DNA of 64,000 nt from Bradyrhizobium sp. AZCC 2262 (GCF_036924535.1 NZ_JAZHRT010000001.1:1426001-1490000); one strand, 5' to 3'. Positions 1 to 10,244 are shown, numbered from the stretch's first letter. Translations and numbers: made by a program. Notes: generated by a model not told the origin, from the sequence alone.

Positions 1-630
<630 letters not shown>

Positions 631-682
631 GGGACTGTTTCCTCTCGATTGTTCGTTTTTTGTCTAGCCCAGCTCAAGAATG

Positions 683-800
683 TCGTCGTGCCCGGGCAAA
701 AGCGCGAAGCGCGTCTTCGCGCCAGATGTCCGGGCATCCAGGTCTTTTCGTTCGGCAGAGTAAGAGCGTGGATGGCCGGGACAAGCCCGGCCATGACGGG
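683..800. repeat. Intergenic imperfect palindromic repeat
   Basis: This non-coding stretch contains GTCGTGCCCGGGC, TGTCCGGGCATCCA and the inverted pair GGCCGGGACAAGCCCGGCC ending in ATGACGGG. The same words recur in several other gaps of this window, for example near 5105 and 63105. It resembles the short dispersed palindromic elements abundant between Bradyrhizobium genes. The family assignment is inference. Confidence 0.6.
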
Positions 801-807
801 GTCTGAA

Positions 808-2235
808 TTATTTCTTCGGCGGCGAGGGCCACGGCCGCTGCGGGCCGCGCAGGCCTTCGAACGCCTTCGCCATGCCGAGCACGCCGAGATCGTCGAAGCG
901 GCGGCCGACGATCTGCACGCCGATCGGAAAGCCCTTGGCGTCGTAACCGCCATTGATCGAGATCGCGGGATTTTCAGCCATATTCCACGGCACGGTATAG
1001 GCAATGTGCTCGAACGGCTTGTCCGGATCATTGATCGGGGCGGCGAATTCGGCCGGGAAGTTCACCACCGGCGACACTGGCGAGACCACGTAATCGAGAT
1101 CGCAGAACAGTTTTGCAGCCGCCGCGCGGATCGCCATCGTGGCGTTAAAACCCCTGACGACGTCGATGCCGGAAAGACTTGCCGCGGCTTCGGCCCATTT
1201 GTGGATGTAGGGCAGCGTCCTGCTGCGTTCCTCGGGCGAAAGTTTTGAGAGATCGTCCCACATCCGCGCGCGCCAGAAATTGTCGAGCCCGTCGAGCATC
1301 TCGCGCGTCAGGATACCGTCGACCTCGGTGACGACGGCGCCGGCGGATTCGAACGCCTTGGCCGCCTTGATCGCAACGCCTCGCACGTCGCTTTCCAGCG
1401 GCTGGCCGGCGCCGGGATCGAGCATCAGGCCGATGCGCAGCTTGCGCGGGGACTTGTCGTGCGCCTTCCAGTTGATGCTGTCCGCCGGCAGGCTGGTGCC
1501 GTCGCGGCGGTCCGGCTTCGACAAGACGCACATCATCAGCGCCGCATCGTCGACGGTGCGGGTCATCGGGCCCGCAACGCGGCCGACATAGGGCGGATCG
1601 ACCGGAACGCGCCCAAAACTCGGCTTCAACGCGACCAGGCCGCACCACGAGGCCGGCAGCCGCACCGAGCCACCGATGTCGGTGCCGAGATGCAGCGGGC
1701 CGTAACCGGCCGCGGCTGCCGCGCCCGCGCCCGAGGAGGAGCCGCCGGCATTTTTGCTGAGGTCCCAGGGATTGCGGGTGAGGGGATGGAAACTGGAGAG
1801 GCCCGACGACAGCATGCCGTAATCCGGCATCGTCGTTTTGGCGAAGATGATCGCGCCGGATTCACGCAACCGCGCGGCGGGCGGGGCATCCTTCGCGGCC
1901 GGCACCAGCTTGACACTGGCAGCACCCAGCGGGACCGGCTGACCTTTGGTGGCGATATTGTCCTTGATGGTGACCGGAATGCCATCGAGCGTGCCGGTCG
2001 GCTCGCCCCTCTGCCAGCGGTCGGTCGAGGCCTTCGCGGCCGCGCGCGCAGCTTCGGGATCGAACAAATAGAGCGCCTTGATGTGCGGCTCCCACGCCGC
2101 AACATGCTCGATCACTTCCTCCAGCACTTCGGAGGGCGAGAACTGCTTGGCACGATAGCCCGCGATCAGGTCAGTCGCGGAAAGGTCATGCAGCGAGGTG
2201 ACTTCTTCTTGTTCTTCTTTGACGGTTTTATGCAT
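808..2235 (-). CDS. Amidase signature family enzyme
   Basis: The 475-residue protein belongs to the amidase signature family, which hydrolyses carboxamides through a Ser-cisSer-Lys triad. The triad is visible as K91 (in TIKDN), S166 (in GGSSSG) and S190 (in GTDIGGS). The 24-residue spacing between the two serines is that of the family. The length fits stand-alone amidases rather than GatA, and no gatB or gatC is nearby. The start ATG (2233-2235) overlaps the end of the upstream M20 gene by 8 bp, implying translational coupling. With the M20 and M81 genes it forms a hydrolase operon opposite a peptide ABC importer, so amide or peptide catabolism is the likely role. The substrate is unknown. 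Confidence 0.93.
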   Translation of the reverse strand: MHKTVKEEQEEVTSLHDLSATDLIAGYRAKQFSPSEVLEEVIEHVAAWEPHIKALYLFDPEAARAAAKASTDRWQRGEPTGTLDGIPVTIKDNIATKGQPVPLGAASVKLVPAAKDAPPAARLRESGAIIFAKTTMPDYGMLSSGLSSFHPLTRNPWDLSKNAGGSSSGAGAAAAAGYGPLHLGTDIGGSVRLPASWCGLVALKPSFGRVPVDPPYVGRVAGPMTRTVDDAALMMCVLSKPDRRDGTSLPADSINWKAHDKSPRKLRIGLMLDPGAGQPLESDVRGVAIKAAKAFESAGAVVTEVDGILTREMLDGLDNFWRARMWDDLSKLSPEERSRTLPYIHKWAEAAASLSGIDVVRGFNATMAIRAAAAKLFCDLDYVVSPVSPVVNFPAEFAAPINDPDKPFEHIAYTVPWNMAENPAISINGGYDAKGFPIGVQIVGRRFDDLGVLGMAKAFEGLRGPQRPWPSPPKK

Positions 2236-3400
2236 GCGAACCTACCGGGAGCCGGGTTTCGATGATGCGGGCGAACATGCTGGCGCCGATCGGCAGGATC
2301 TTGTCGTCGAGGACATAGCCGGGGTTGTGCACCGGCACCGAGCCGTCATGGCCGATCCAGAAATAGGCGCCGGGCACCACCTGCATCATGTCGGCGAAAT
2401 CCTCGCTTCCCATCTTGGGCGTCGCGCGCGTCAACACATTGGCCGGATCGACCACGGTCTTCGCCACCGCCTCGACCACCCGGGACTGCTCCTCCTCGTT
2501 GACGAGCACGCTGAACGTGTCGCGGATGTCGGCGGTTATTTCGCACTGGAAGGTCGCGGCAATGCCGGCGCAGATCGTGCGCATGCGCTCGCGGATCAAC
2601 GCGCGCACGCCGTCGTCGAACGCGCGCACCGTGCCGCCTAGTCTGGCGTCACCTGGGATCACGTTGTTTGCGGAGCCGGCATGGATTTGCGTGACCGACA
2701 GCACCGCAGACTTCAAGGGATCGACGTTGCGGCTGACGATGGTCTGCAGGGCTTGCGTCAGCGTCGTCGCGATGACCACAGCGTCCTTGGAGCGTTCCGG
2801 CATCGCGCCATGCGCGCCGTAGCCCTGGATGGTGATGTCGAAGAAGTCGGCGCCGGCCATTGCCGGCCCCGGCAGGATCGCGATCTCACCGTGGTTCAGG
2901 TCGGGCGCATTGTGCAGCCCGTAGACCTCGTCGCAGGGAAATTTCTGGAACAGGCCGTCCTTGATCATGGCGCGCGCGCCGCCGAGGCCTTCCTCGGCGG
3001 GCTGGAAGATGAAATGCACGGTACCGTCGAAATTTTTGGTCTCGGCCAGATAGCGCGCGGTGCCGAGCAGCATGGTGGTATGGCCGTCATGGCCGCAGCC
3101 GTGGAAGCGGCCGGGAATCGTCGAGCGCCATTTCAGGTTGGTATTCTCTTCCATCGGCAGCGCGTCCATGTCGGCGCGCAGGCCGATGCGCTTGCCGCCA
3201 TTGCCCTTGCCCTTGAGCACGCCGATCACGCCGGTGCCGCCAAGGCCGCGATGCACCTCGATGCCCCATCCTTTCAGCTTCTCCGCGACGATGCCGGAAG
3301 TGCGCACTTCCTCGAAGCCGATCTCGGGATGGGCATGCAGATCGCGTCTGATGGCGGTGAGTTCCTTGGCATAGCCGTCGATGCGGTCGATGGTAGGCAT
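2228..3400 (-). CDS. M20-family amidohydrolase (hippurate hydrolase/aminoacylase type)
   Basis: The 390-residue protein is a metal-dependent amidohydrolase of the M20D type, which cleaves N-acyl amino acids or small peptides in the cytoplasm. Visible metal-site and family motifs are LHAHPE (21-26), LRADMDALP (74-82), GCGHDGH (101-107, ligands C102 and H104), PAEEG (E136/E137) and GLHN (H163). H197 lies in GAHGA of the dimerisation domain. Length is normal for HipO-like enzymes (about 380-400). It begins 5 bp after the stop of the M81 gene and overlaps the amidase by 8 bp, so the three genes are almost certainly one operon. Confidence 0.95.
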   Translation of the reverse strand: MPTIDRIDGYAKELTAIRRDLHAHPEIGFEEVRTSGIVAEKLKGWGIEVHRGLGGTGVIGVLKGKGNGGKRIGLRADMDALPMEENTNLKWRSTIPGRFHGCGHDGHTTMLLGTARYLAETKNFDGTVHFIFQPAEEGLGGARAMIKDGLFQKFPCDEVYGLHNAPDLNHGEIAILPGPAMAGADFFDITIQGYGAHGAMPERSKDAVVIATTLTQALQTIVSRNVDPLKSAVLSVTQIHAGSANNVIPGDARLGGTVRAFDDGVRALIRERMRTICAGIAATFQCEITADIRDTFSVLVNEEEQSRVVEAVAKTVVDPANVLTRATPKMGSEDFADMMQVVPGAYFWIGHDGSVPVHNPGYVLDDKILPIGASMFARIIETRLPVGSHA

Positions 3401-3405
3401 GTCTG

Positions 3406-4938
3406 TTATCCCGTGACTGGAGAGGTTGAGCGAGATTGGGCGGATGGGGCGAAAGCGCGGCCGTTCGGCTTGATGCGGATGCCCGGACGCAGCCGCGTCC
3501 AGGGTAATACTGCGGTATCGGCCGGCATCGCGCCGGGCGCGGCGCAGATCAGGAGCTTTTCGGCGATCGGCTCGAAATCGGCGCGGAAATGCACCGAGCT
3601 CTTGTTGACCAGGATTTTCTGCTCGGTCGGCTCGATGCCGACATAGCGGTACATCGATTGATCCGCGAGCTGCGCCTTGTAGGAGCCGACGACCACTCTG
3701 ATATCGCCGATGCGCAGGCAGGCCGACTGCCCCATATCCATGTCGCGTCCGCGATAATAGGGGCCGGACGCCACGAATTTGCCGTCGGACAGTTTTTCGA
3801 CAACGAAAGTTTCCCTGTATGGCGCATCGCCTGATATGCCCGACTTGCCGCCGAGATTCAGCGTGACCGTGGCGCCGACACCGGCCGCATGCGCAGCGCT
3901 AGCCGACTCCGGATCGTAGATCACGCCGGTGGCACCGGAAGCCTTGTTGCGCACCAGCGCGCGCAGCATGCCCGTGGTGTCGGAATCGCCGCCGGCGCCG
4001 GGATTGTCCTGGGTGTCGGCGATGACGATCGGCTTACTTGCCGATTTCGCCAGCTCCATCGCGAGGCGCACGCCATCATCGGGCGAATAGATGCGGCCGT
4101 CGAAATCGTCCTCGTGGCTCTCGACCAGCGCCACCAGTTTGTCGGCTGCGGCATCCGCATCGGCCTGCGTCCGGCCGTAGGCAAACACGCTCGGCCCGCA
4201 ATCCCTGAAGTCCGCCGCCGGGAAGCCCGGCGCAAAGGACAGCGTCGGCACCGCGTCGCTTTCGAGCGCCGTAAGCTTTTCATAAATGCCCTTGGTCGGC
4301 TGGTCGTTGGTGCATTGCCAGGAGATCGGGATCAGGAACGGCAATTGCCGGAACGCTTTTGCAAAGCGTGCCTTTGTCTTCAGCATCAGCGCGAGGTGTC
4401 TTGCACAGGCGCGGCCGGTGTCGGCCATGTCGATGTGGGGATAGGTGCGGTAGGCAATGAGTGCATCGGCATGCTCCATCATCTCGGGTGAGACATTGGC
4501 ATGGAGGTCCAGGCTCACGACCAACGGCAGGTCCTTGCCGATCACCTTGCGCACGCGGGCAAGCGTTTCGCCTTCACCGTCGTCGTAGTGTTCGGTCACC
4601 ATGGCGCCGTGCAGATCAAGATAGACGGCATCGATAGGTCCTGCCGTAGCGATGCCGTCGACCATCTCTTTCATGATGCGTTCGAAGGCATCCTTGGTGA
4701 CATGCGCCGATGGGACCGCGGCCGCCGAGATCGTCGGGACCAGCTCCCAGCCATTGGCTTCGGCCGCCTCGACGAAACCGGCCAGGCCGACATTGATGTT
4801 ACGCATGACCTTGAGCATGTCGGTGCCATGCGCCATCGACGGCCAGCCGCCGCCGTGAACGAAATCGTCATAGGTCGCCTTGGTTGGCGCAAAAGTGTTG
4901 GTCTCGTGCAGAAAGGCGCCAACGGCGATGCGGGTCAT
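3406..4938 (-). CDS. M81 family metallopeptidase (MlrC-like)
   Basis: The 510-residue protein matches the MlrC/M81 family, named for a protein of microcystin-LR degradation. Recognisable pieces are the N-terminus RIAVGAFLHETNTFAP, the DLHGAM (about 108-113) and DLHANVSPEM (about 144-153) histidine motifs, TYPHIDM (about 165-171), and DTQDNPGAGGDSDTTG in the second half. Length is typical (490-510). Homologues are widespread in rhizobia beside peptide or amide transporters, so microcystin itself need not be the substrate. It is the promoter-proximal gene of the M81-M20-amidase operon. Its ATG is at 4936-4938. Confidence 0.92.
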   Translation of the reverse strand: MTRIAVGAFLHETNTFAPTKATYDDFVHGGGWPSMAHGTDMLKVMRNINVGLAGFVEAAEANGWELVPTISAAAVPSAHVTKDAFERIMKEMVDGIATAGPIDAVYLDLHGAMVTEHYDDGEGETLARVRKVIGKDLPLVVSLDLHANVSPEMMEHADALIAYRTYPHIDMADTGRACARHLALMLKTKARFAKAFRQLPFLIPISWQCTNDQPTKGIYEKLTALESDAVPTLSFAPGFPAADFRDCGPSVFAYGRTQADADAAADKLVALVESHEDDFDGRIYSPDDGVRLAMELAKSASKPIVIADTQDNPGAGGDSDTTGMLRALVRNKASGATGVIYDPESASAAHAAGVGATVTLNLGGKSGISGDAPYRETFVVEKLSDGKFVASGPYYRGRDMDMGQSACLRIGDIRVVVGSYKAQLADQSMYRYVGIEPTEQKILVNKSSVHFRADFEPIAEKLLICAAPGAMPADTAVLPWTRLRPGIRIKPNGRAFAPSAQSRSTSPVTG

Positions 4939-5104
4939 TCAGTGTCTCGGCCAATGCTTTTCGTTGGGGGGACGTTAAGCGCGTCATCGTGGCAAGTGCA
5001 AGCCGGGGAGCAATCCCGTTTTGCATGCCGCGTGGGCGTTAGTAATTGTCTTGCACCGTGACCAACGCCGTCATTGCGAGGGACAAAGCGACGAAACTTG
5101 CTCC

Positions 5105-5180
5105 GTCATTCCGGGGCGATGCGCAGCATCGAACCCGGAATCTCGAGATTCCGGGTTCGCTTCGCGCCCCGGAATGACAG
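5105..5180. repeat. Intergenic palindromic repeat with a perfect 28-bp core
   Basis: An outer inverted pair, GTCATTCCGGGGCG (5105-5118) and CGCCCCGGAATGAC (5165-5178), encloses a perfect palindrome. The palindrome's arms are GAACCCGGAATCTC (5131-5144) and GAGATTCCGGGTTC (5145-5158). The element lies in the 257-bp gap between two minus-strand genes and has no coding potential. It looks like a dispersed rhizobial palindromic element and could act as a transcript-end structure for the M20 gene on its left or right. Confidence 0.75.
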
Positions 5181-5195
5181 CAGTTGCTGCGCCGC

Positions 5196-6326
5196 TCAGG
5201 TCAGCGTCGCCAGCAAGCCCGCCATCAAACGGCCGCGCTCGGCGAGACTGTCGACCTCGATGTGTTCGTTGAGCGTATGAGCGTCGGCGCCTCGAACACC
5301 CAGGCCGTCAAGCGTGGGGATACCCATCGCGCCCGTAAAATTGCCGTCGGAGCCACCACCGGCGCTGCCACGCGGGAGCTCGACGCCCAAACTCCGGGCC
5401 ACGCTGCGCGCCTGTTCATAAAGCGCCATCGTGCCAGCGTCGGGTTCCCACACCGGCCGGGTCACACCACGGGTGACCTTGAACGTGACATCATTGCTGC
5501 TGCCGGAAAGCGCGAGCATCCGTTCGACGCCGCGATCGAGGTCGGCCTGCCGCTTGGCCATGCTGAGCGCCTCGCCGCTGCAGGTAGTGGCAACGCAATT
5601 GACCCATTGGCCGCCATGCACGATGCCGACCGAGAAGGTGCAATCTTCAGTCGTCATGCCGTCGATAGCGATAATCTGGCGTGCCATCTCGCGGATCGCG
5701 GAACGCCCCGAGGAGAGCGTGGCGCCGGCATGGCTCGGCTTGCCGATGGCTTCGAGATTGAAGCGGGCAATGGCATATCGCCCGGTAACCACGCCGTTGT
5801 TGAGGCGGCCCGGCTCCGGCACCAGCACATATTTGTTGCGGGCGGCTTCGGCCTCGATGATGTCGCGGGTCGATGGCGTGCCGACTTCTTCATCCGGCGT
5901 GAACAGCACGGTGATTGGCAGCGGCGTCGTGAACGCGGCGCGGGCCAGTTGCCGGATTGCTTCGAGGGTGAGGTAGTTGCCGCCCTTCATGTCGAAGATG
6001 CCCGGGCCGTAGCATTTGTTGCCTTCGCGCCGCCACGCCAGCTTTTCCAGCGTGCCGACGGGATGGACGGTGTCGAGATGGCCCGCGATCAGGATTCCGG
6101 GCTCGCCCTGCTTCGGGTGAGGGAAACGCGCGCGGACGCAGCCGGCAAAACCCTGCCGACCGGCGATGCGTTCGATGGTCGCACCCATGATGGCCATTTC
6201 GCGCGCCGCAAGATCGAGCATGCGTTCGACCGCACACGCATCCCACGTCGGGCTTTCGCATTCCACCCAGGCCCGCAAACCCTGCAGCATGGTCTCGGAA
6301 TCGAAGGGAAGGTTGGCAGGATTCAT
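5196..6326 (-). CDS. M20 family metallopeptidase (glutamate carboxypeptidase type)
   Basis: The protein is 376 residues when started at the ATG at 6324-6326, which has GGGAGGA about 7 nt upstream; an in-frame longer version from 6416 lacks such a site. It is an M20A-type zinc peptidase. The motifs are AGHLDTVHP (H83), FDMKGG (D112), TPDEEVG (E146/E147) and VPEPG (E171), which supply the dinuclear metal centre and general base. It belongs to a different M20 branch from the enzyme at 2228-3400. It is divergent from the ABC importer gene at 6731, which suggests joint control of peptide uptake and cleavage. Confidence 0.94.
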   Translation of the reverse strand: MNPANLPFDSETMLQGLRAWVECESPTWDACAVERMLDLAAREMAIMGATIERIAGRQGFAGCVRARFPHPKQGEPGILIAGHLDTVHPVGTLEKLAWRREGNKCYGPGIFDMKGGNYLTLEAIRQLARAAFTTPLPITVLFTPDEEVGTPSTRDIIEAEAARNKYVLVPEPGRLNNGVVTGRYAIARFNLEAIGKPSHAGATLSSGRSAIREMARQIIAIDGMTTEDCTFSVGIVHGGQWVNCVATTCSGEALSMAKRQADLDRGVERMLALSGSSNDVTFKVTRGVTRPVWEPDAGTMALYEQARSVARSLGVELPRGSAGGGSDGNFTGAMGIPTLDGLGVRGADAHTLNEHIEVDSLAERGRLMAGLLATLT

Positions 6327-6730
6327 GATGGGTCCTCCCGGTTGGGCCGGAATGTTTGGGTTCAATGTGGACCCATTACGAGAAGGATCGGCGGCTAATT
6401 TGTAAAGGGAAAACATGGCGCGCTCGGACCTTCCCTGTGCGAGGTCGGGGCAACGGTAATTCTGGCATCATTCTTGATTGTGGACTTTTGAGGAGGCGTG
6501 TCGGCGGAGCTGAACCGGGACTGCAATCCACCCGGCGGCGGGCGCAAGCCGGCCGCGAAAAGACCTGTCCGGAGGGCTGTCCTGATTTCCGCCTGAGCGC
6601 CGGCGTCACCAGTGTCGTCGGGTCAAAAGGTGTTGTGAAGCTGAATATCGACCCTATAGTTCGGTCAGAAACCGGGCAGGGGCCCGAACAATAGGCATTC
6701 GGGCGTCGAGACGACAACGGAGATGAAGGA
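6327..6730. other. Divergent intergenic region (404 bp) between M20 peptidase and ABC importer
   Basis: No supported gene lies here. It must hold the promoters of the minus-strand M20 peptidase and the plus-strand importer operon. A short run starting with GTG at 6499 follows GAGGAGG but with almost no spacing, so it is not called as a gene. No convincing riboswitch or operator was recognised. Confidence 0.6.
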
Positions 6731-8311
6731 ATGAACGCGTTCAGAAAAGCAATTCTTGCTGCGACATGTGTCGGCAGCCTCGTGGCCGTGGCGGCGCCTG
6801 CGCTTGCCGAGACCACGTTGCGCGCCGTCATGCATTCGGATCTGAAGATCCTCGATCCGATCTGGACCACGGCCTACATCGTCCGCAACCACGGTTACAT
6901 GATCTACGACACGCTGCTCGCGCAGGATGAAAAGGGCGAGATCAAGCCTCAGATGGTGGAGAAGTACGAAGCCGCGGCTGACGGCAAGAGCTACACCTTC
7001 ACCCTGCGCGACGGCCTGCTGTGGCATGACGGTCAACCTGTAACGTCGGAAGACTGCATCGCCTCGATCAAGCGCTGGGCCGCGAAGGACTCGCTCGGCC
7101 AGAAGATGATGACGTTCGTCGACTCGATGAGCGCGGTGGATGCCAAGACTTTCACCATCAAGCTCAAGGAACCGACAGGTCTCGTGCTGCTGGGCCTGTC
7201 GAAACCCTCGTCGAACGTGCCGTTCATGATGCCCAAACGCGTGGCGGAAACCGACCCCAACAAGCAGATCGAGGATTTCACGGGATCCGGCCCCTTCGTC
7301 TTCAAGAAGGACGAATGGAGGCCGGGCGACAAGACCGTCTACGTCAAGTTCGACAAGTACAAGCCGCGCAGTGAGCCGGTGTCCGGCCTGGCCGGCGGCA
7401 AGGTCGTCAAGGTCGACCGCGTCGAGTGGCGCGCGATCTCCGACGCGCAGCAGGCCGTCAACGCGCTGTCCAAGGGCGAAATCGATTTCGTCGAGCAGCC
7501 GAGCCACGATTTGCTGGGGACGCTGAAGAAGGACCCCAATGTCTCGGTCATCATCTCGCCGCCGCTGAAGGCGCAATACGTCTTCCGCCCCAACCATATC
7601 CACAAGCCGTTCGACAATCCGAAGATTCGCCAGGCGCTCTGGTACGCCTTCAATCAGGAAGACTTCCTGATGGCGACCATCGGTAGTGAGGAATACATCA
7701 AGGAGTGCAAGGCGCTGTTCATCTGCGGCACGCCGTTCGCGACCACCAAGGGAATGGACGGGCTTCTCAGCTCCAACGCCAAGAAGGCCCAGGAACTGTT
7801 GAAGGAAGCCGGCTACGACGGCACCCCTGTCGTGCTGATGCACTCCACCGATTTGAAAGTGCTGACCAACCTTGCGCCGGTGGCGAAATCCCTGATGGAG
7901 AAGGCGGGCTTCAAGGTCGACATGCAGTCGATGGATTGGCAGACGCTCGTCGCGCGCCGCGCCAAGAAGGATGCCCCTGACGCCGGTGGCTGGAACGCGT
8001 TCCTGACCGCCTGGGTCGCCGCCGACGTGATGAACCCGGTCTCGACCGCCTATCTCAACTCGTCGTGCGAGAAAGCGCTGTTCGGCTGGCCGTGCGACGC
8101 CCAGCTCGAAAAGCTGCGCGACGATTTTGCGCGCGAGGCGGACCCGGCCAAGCAGAAGGCGATCGCCGAGGCCGTGCAACTACGCAGCATCGAGGTGACG
8201 CCCGAGATCCCGGTCGGCGAATATGTTCAGCCGGTCGCGATGCGCAAGAACGTCACGGGCTTCATCATCGCGCCGGTGCCGGTGTTCTGGAACATCGAAA
8301 TCACCAAGTGA
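6731..8311 (+). CDS. ABC transporter substrate-binding protein, peptide/opine family (SBP_bac_5)
   Basis: The 526-residue periplasmic binding protein has a clear Sec signal peptide with cleavage after APALA at about residue 26. The mature protein begins with the family pattern LKILDPIWTT..HGYMIYDTL, as in DppA/OppA-type proteins. The ATG at 6731 is preceded by GGAGATGAAGG. It is the first gene of a four-gene importer operon and ends just before a strong hairpin that probably raises its expression relative to the permeases. The neighbouring peptidases and amidase suggest peptides or amide-containing compounds as ligand; the exact ligand is unknown. Confidence 0.95.
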   Translation: MNAFRKAILAATCVGSLVAVAAPALAETTLRAVMHSDLKILDPIWTTAYIVRNHGYMIYDTLLAQDEKGEIKPQMVEKYEAAADGKSYTFTLRDGLLWHDGQPVTSEDCIASIKRWAAKDSLGQKMMTFVDSMSAVDAKTFTIKLKEPTGLVLLGLSKPSSNVPFMMPKRVAETDPNKQIEDFTGSGPFVFKKDEWRPGDKTVYVKFDKYKPRSEPVSGLAGGKVVKVDRVEWRAISDAQQAVNALSKGEIDFVEQPSHDLLGTLKKDPNVSVIISPPLKAQYVFRPNHIHKPFDNPKIRQALWYAFNQEDFLMATIGSEEYIKECKALFICGTPFATTKGMDGLLSSNAKKAQELLKEAGYDGTPVVLMHSTDLKVLTNLAPVAKSLMEKAGFKVDMQSMDWQTLVARRAKKDAPDAGGWNAFLTAWVAADVMNPVSTAYLNSSCEKALFGWPCDAQLEKLRDDFAREADPAKQKAIAEAVQLRSIEVTPEIPVGEYVQPVAMRKNVTGFIIAPVPVFWNIEITK

Positions 8312-8314
8312 GTT

Positions 8315-8356
8315 GAGCGGCGCGGGCGGGGACTTTTTTCTCCGCCCGCGCCGCTC
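8315..8356 (+). promoter_or_regulatory. Intercistronic GC-rich hairpin after the binding-protein gene
   Basis: A 15-bp perfect stem is formed by GAGCGGCGCGGGCGG (8315-8329) and its complement at 8342-8356, with a T-rich 12-nt loop. It starts 4 nt after the binding-protein stop codon and ends 16 nt before the permease ATG. Such hairpins typically stabilise the upstream mRNA segment and let fewer transcripts continue into the membrane genes. There is no T-run after the stem, so it is not a classic terminator. Confidence 0.8.
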
Positions 8357-8372
8357 CAGGGTCGAGTTGATT

Positions 8373-9320
8373 ATGTCCATGTATGGCTATCTCCTGCGGC
8401 GGCTGCTCGGCACCATTCCCGTGCTGCTGGTCGTTGCGGTCTTTATTTTCCTGATGCTCCGCCTGACGCCGTCGGATCCGGCCGCGATCATCGCCGGCGA
8501 CAACGCCAACGCCGAGCAGGTGGCGCAGATCCGCAGCCAGCTCGGTCTCGACAAGCCGATGATGCAGCAGTTCTTCATCTGGTCGGGCAGGGTGCTGACG
8601 GGCGATTTCGGCGAAAGCTTCTTCTTCAAGAAGACGGTCGCCGCGCTGATCGGCGAGCGGATCGAACCGACGCTGTCGCTGGCCTTCTTCACGATGCTGA
8701 TCGCGGTGTGCCTGGCGGTGCCGCTCGGCGTGATGGCGGCGCACTGGCACGGCAGCTGGCTTGATCGCCTCGTGATGGGTTTCTCGGTGCTCGGATTTTC
8801 GGTGCCGGTGTTCGTGGTCGGCTATCTCCTGATCTATGTGTTTTCGATCTGGCTGAACTGGCTGCCGGTGCAGGGCTATCAGCGCCTTTCCGAAGGCGTC
8901 GGCGGCTGGGCACTGCGTTTGCTGCTGCCCTCGGTGACGCTGTCGGTGATCTATGTGGCGCTGATTGCGCGCATGACCCGCACCAGCGTGCTCGAGGTGC
9001 TCTCCGAGGATTACATCCGCACCGCGCGCGCCAAGGGGCAATCCGAGCGCAAGGTACTGTTCCGCCATGCGCTGCGCAATGCGGCGGTGCCGATCGTCAC
9101 GGTGATCGGCCTCGGCGTGGCGCTCCTGATCGGCGGCGTCGTCGTGACCGAAAGCGTGTTCACGATTCCCGGCCTTGGCAGGCTGACGGTCGACGCGGTG
9201 CTGGCGCGCGACTATCCGACGATCCAGGCCGTCATCCTGCTGTTTTCATTCGTCTACGTCATGATCAACCTGGCGGTTGATATGATCTATACCGTGCTCG
9301 ATCCCAGGATTCGCTACTGA
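8373..9320 (+). CDS. ABC transporter permease, DppB type
   Basis: The 315-residue inner-membrane permease starts at ATG 8373 (MSMYGYLLRRLLGTIP), the typical DppB/OppB N-terminus; the open frame extends further upstream but only through the hairpin region. Six transmembrane segments are apparent. The cytoplasmic EAA loop, SEDYIRTARAKG (about 211-222), contacts the ATPase, and the C-terminus ends in the common VLDPRIRY. Its stop codon overlaps the next permease start (TGATG at 9318-9322), so the two are translationally coupled. Confidence 0.95.
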   Translation: MSMYGYLLRRLLGTIPVLLVVAVFIFLMLRLTPSDPAAIIAGDNANAEQVAQIRSQLGLDKPMMQQFFIWSGRVLTGDFGESFFFKKTVAALIGERIEPTLSLAFFTMLIAVCLAVPLGVMAAHWHGSWLDRLVMGFSVLGFSVPVFVVGYLLIYVFSIWLNWLPVQGYQRLSEGVGGWALRLLLPSVTLSVIYVALIARMTRTSVLEVLSEDYIRTARAKGQSERKVLFRHALRNAAVPIVTVIGLGVALLIGGVVVTESVFTIPGLGRLTVDAVLARDYPTIQAVILLFSFVYVMINLAVDMIYTVLDPRIRY

Positions 9321-10243
9321 TGGTTGATGCGACGATCCTCGAACCCGTTCTGCCCGCCAGCGCGGGCAAGCCGGCTGCGTTTCGCAAGCTGCTGCGTAAC
9401 CCGAGCGTGGTTTTCGGCGCGGCCATCATCGGCATCGTCCTGCTGATGGGGCTGCTGGCGCCCTGGCTTGGCACCATCGACCCGACGGCGATCAACCCGG
9501 TCGCGCGCAACAAGGTTCCCGGCGCGGAATTTTCGATGCGCACCGATACCGGCGAGCGCATTCGCATGATTGCCGCCTTCGGCACCGACGGGCTCGGGCG
9601 CGACGTCTACAGCCGGGTGGTCTATGGCGCGCGCGTCTCGCTACTGGTCGGCGTTTCGGTCGCGCTGATCAGCGTTGCCGTCGGCCTGTTCATTGGGCTA
9701 TTGGCCGGCTTCTTCCGCATTCTGGATGCCGTGATCATGCGGGTCATGGATGGATTGATGGCCATTCCGGCGATCCTGCTCGCGATTGCCATGGTGTCGT
9801 TGTTCCGCTCCAGCGTGCTGACCGTGATCATCGCCATCACCGTTCCCCAGATACCCGGCGTCGTCCGGCTGGTGCGCTCGATCGTGCTCAGCGTGCGCGA
9901 GGAGCCTTACGTCGAGGCCGCGGTCACGCTCGGCACTTCAACCCCGAAGCTGCTGTGGCGGCATGTATTGCCCAACACGATCGCGCCGATGATCGTGCAG
10001 GGCACCTTCATCTGCGCGTCCGCCATCCTCATCGAAGCCATTCTGTCCTTCCTCGGCATCGGCGTACCGCCGGAAGTGCCGACCTGGGGTAACATCATGG
10101 CCGCGGGACGAGAGGTGTTCAGCCTGTTCCCGCACAACATCATCTATCCCGGCGTCTGCCTTGCGCTCACGATCCTGGCCGTCAACGTTCTCGGCGACGG
10201 CTTGCGCGATACGCTCGATCCCAAGATGGCGAAGCGGGTGTGA
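9320..10243 (+). CDS. ABC transporter permease, DppC type
   Basis: The 307-residue second permease of the peptide importer pairs with the DppB-type subunit. It has an N-terminal transmembrane helix, a periplasmic segment containing GTDGLGRDVYSR, and the EAA-loop sequence YVEAAVTLGTSTPKLLWRH. It ends with the family-typical GDGLRDTLDPK. The ATG at 9320 overlaps the preceding stop, and the ATPase gene follows after 1 bp, so the operon is tightly packed. Confidence 0.95.
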   Translation: MVDATILEPVLPASAGKPAAFRKLLRNPSVVFGAAIIGIVLLMGLLAPWLGTIDPTAINPVARNKVPGAEFSMRTDTGERIRMIAAFGTDGLGRDVYSRVVYGARVSLLVGVSVALISVAVGLFIGLLAGFFRILDAVIMRVMDGLMAIPAILLAIAMVSLFRSSVLTVIIAITVPQIPGVVRLVRSIVLSVREEPYVEAAVTLGTSTPKLLWRHVLPNTIAPMIVQGTFICASAILIEAILSFLGIGVPPEVPTWGNIMAAGREVFSLFPHNIIYPGVCLALTILAVNVLGDGLRDTLDPKMAKRV

Positions 10244-10244
10244 T

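Noticed and set aside
6461..6476. Possible RpoN (-24/-12) promoter TGGCATCATTCTTGAT
   Set aside because: The second element lacks the required GC at -12 and the spacing is off.
6499..6597. Short reading frame after GAGGAGG before the ABC importer
   Set aside because: The start codon is practically adjacent to the purine box, leaving no spacing for initiation.
6665..8179. 504-residue reading frame on the minus strand opposite the substrate-binding protein
   Set aside because: It is the antisense of a clear binding-protein gene; composition is His/Arg/Asp-rich and non-protein-like.
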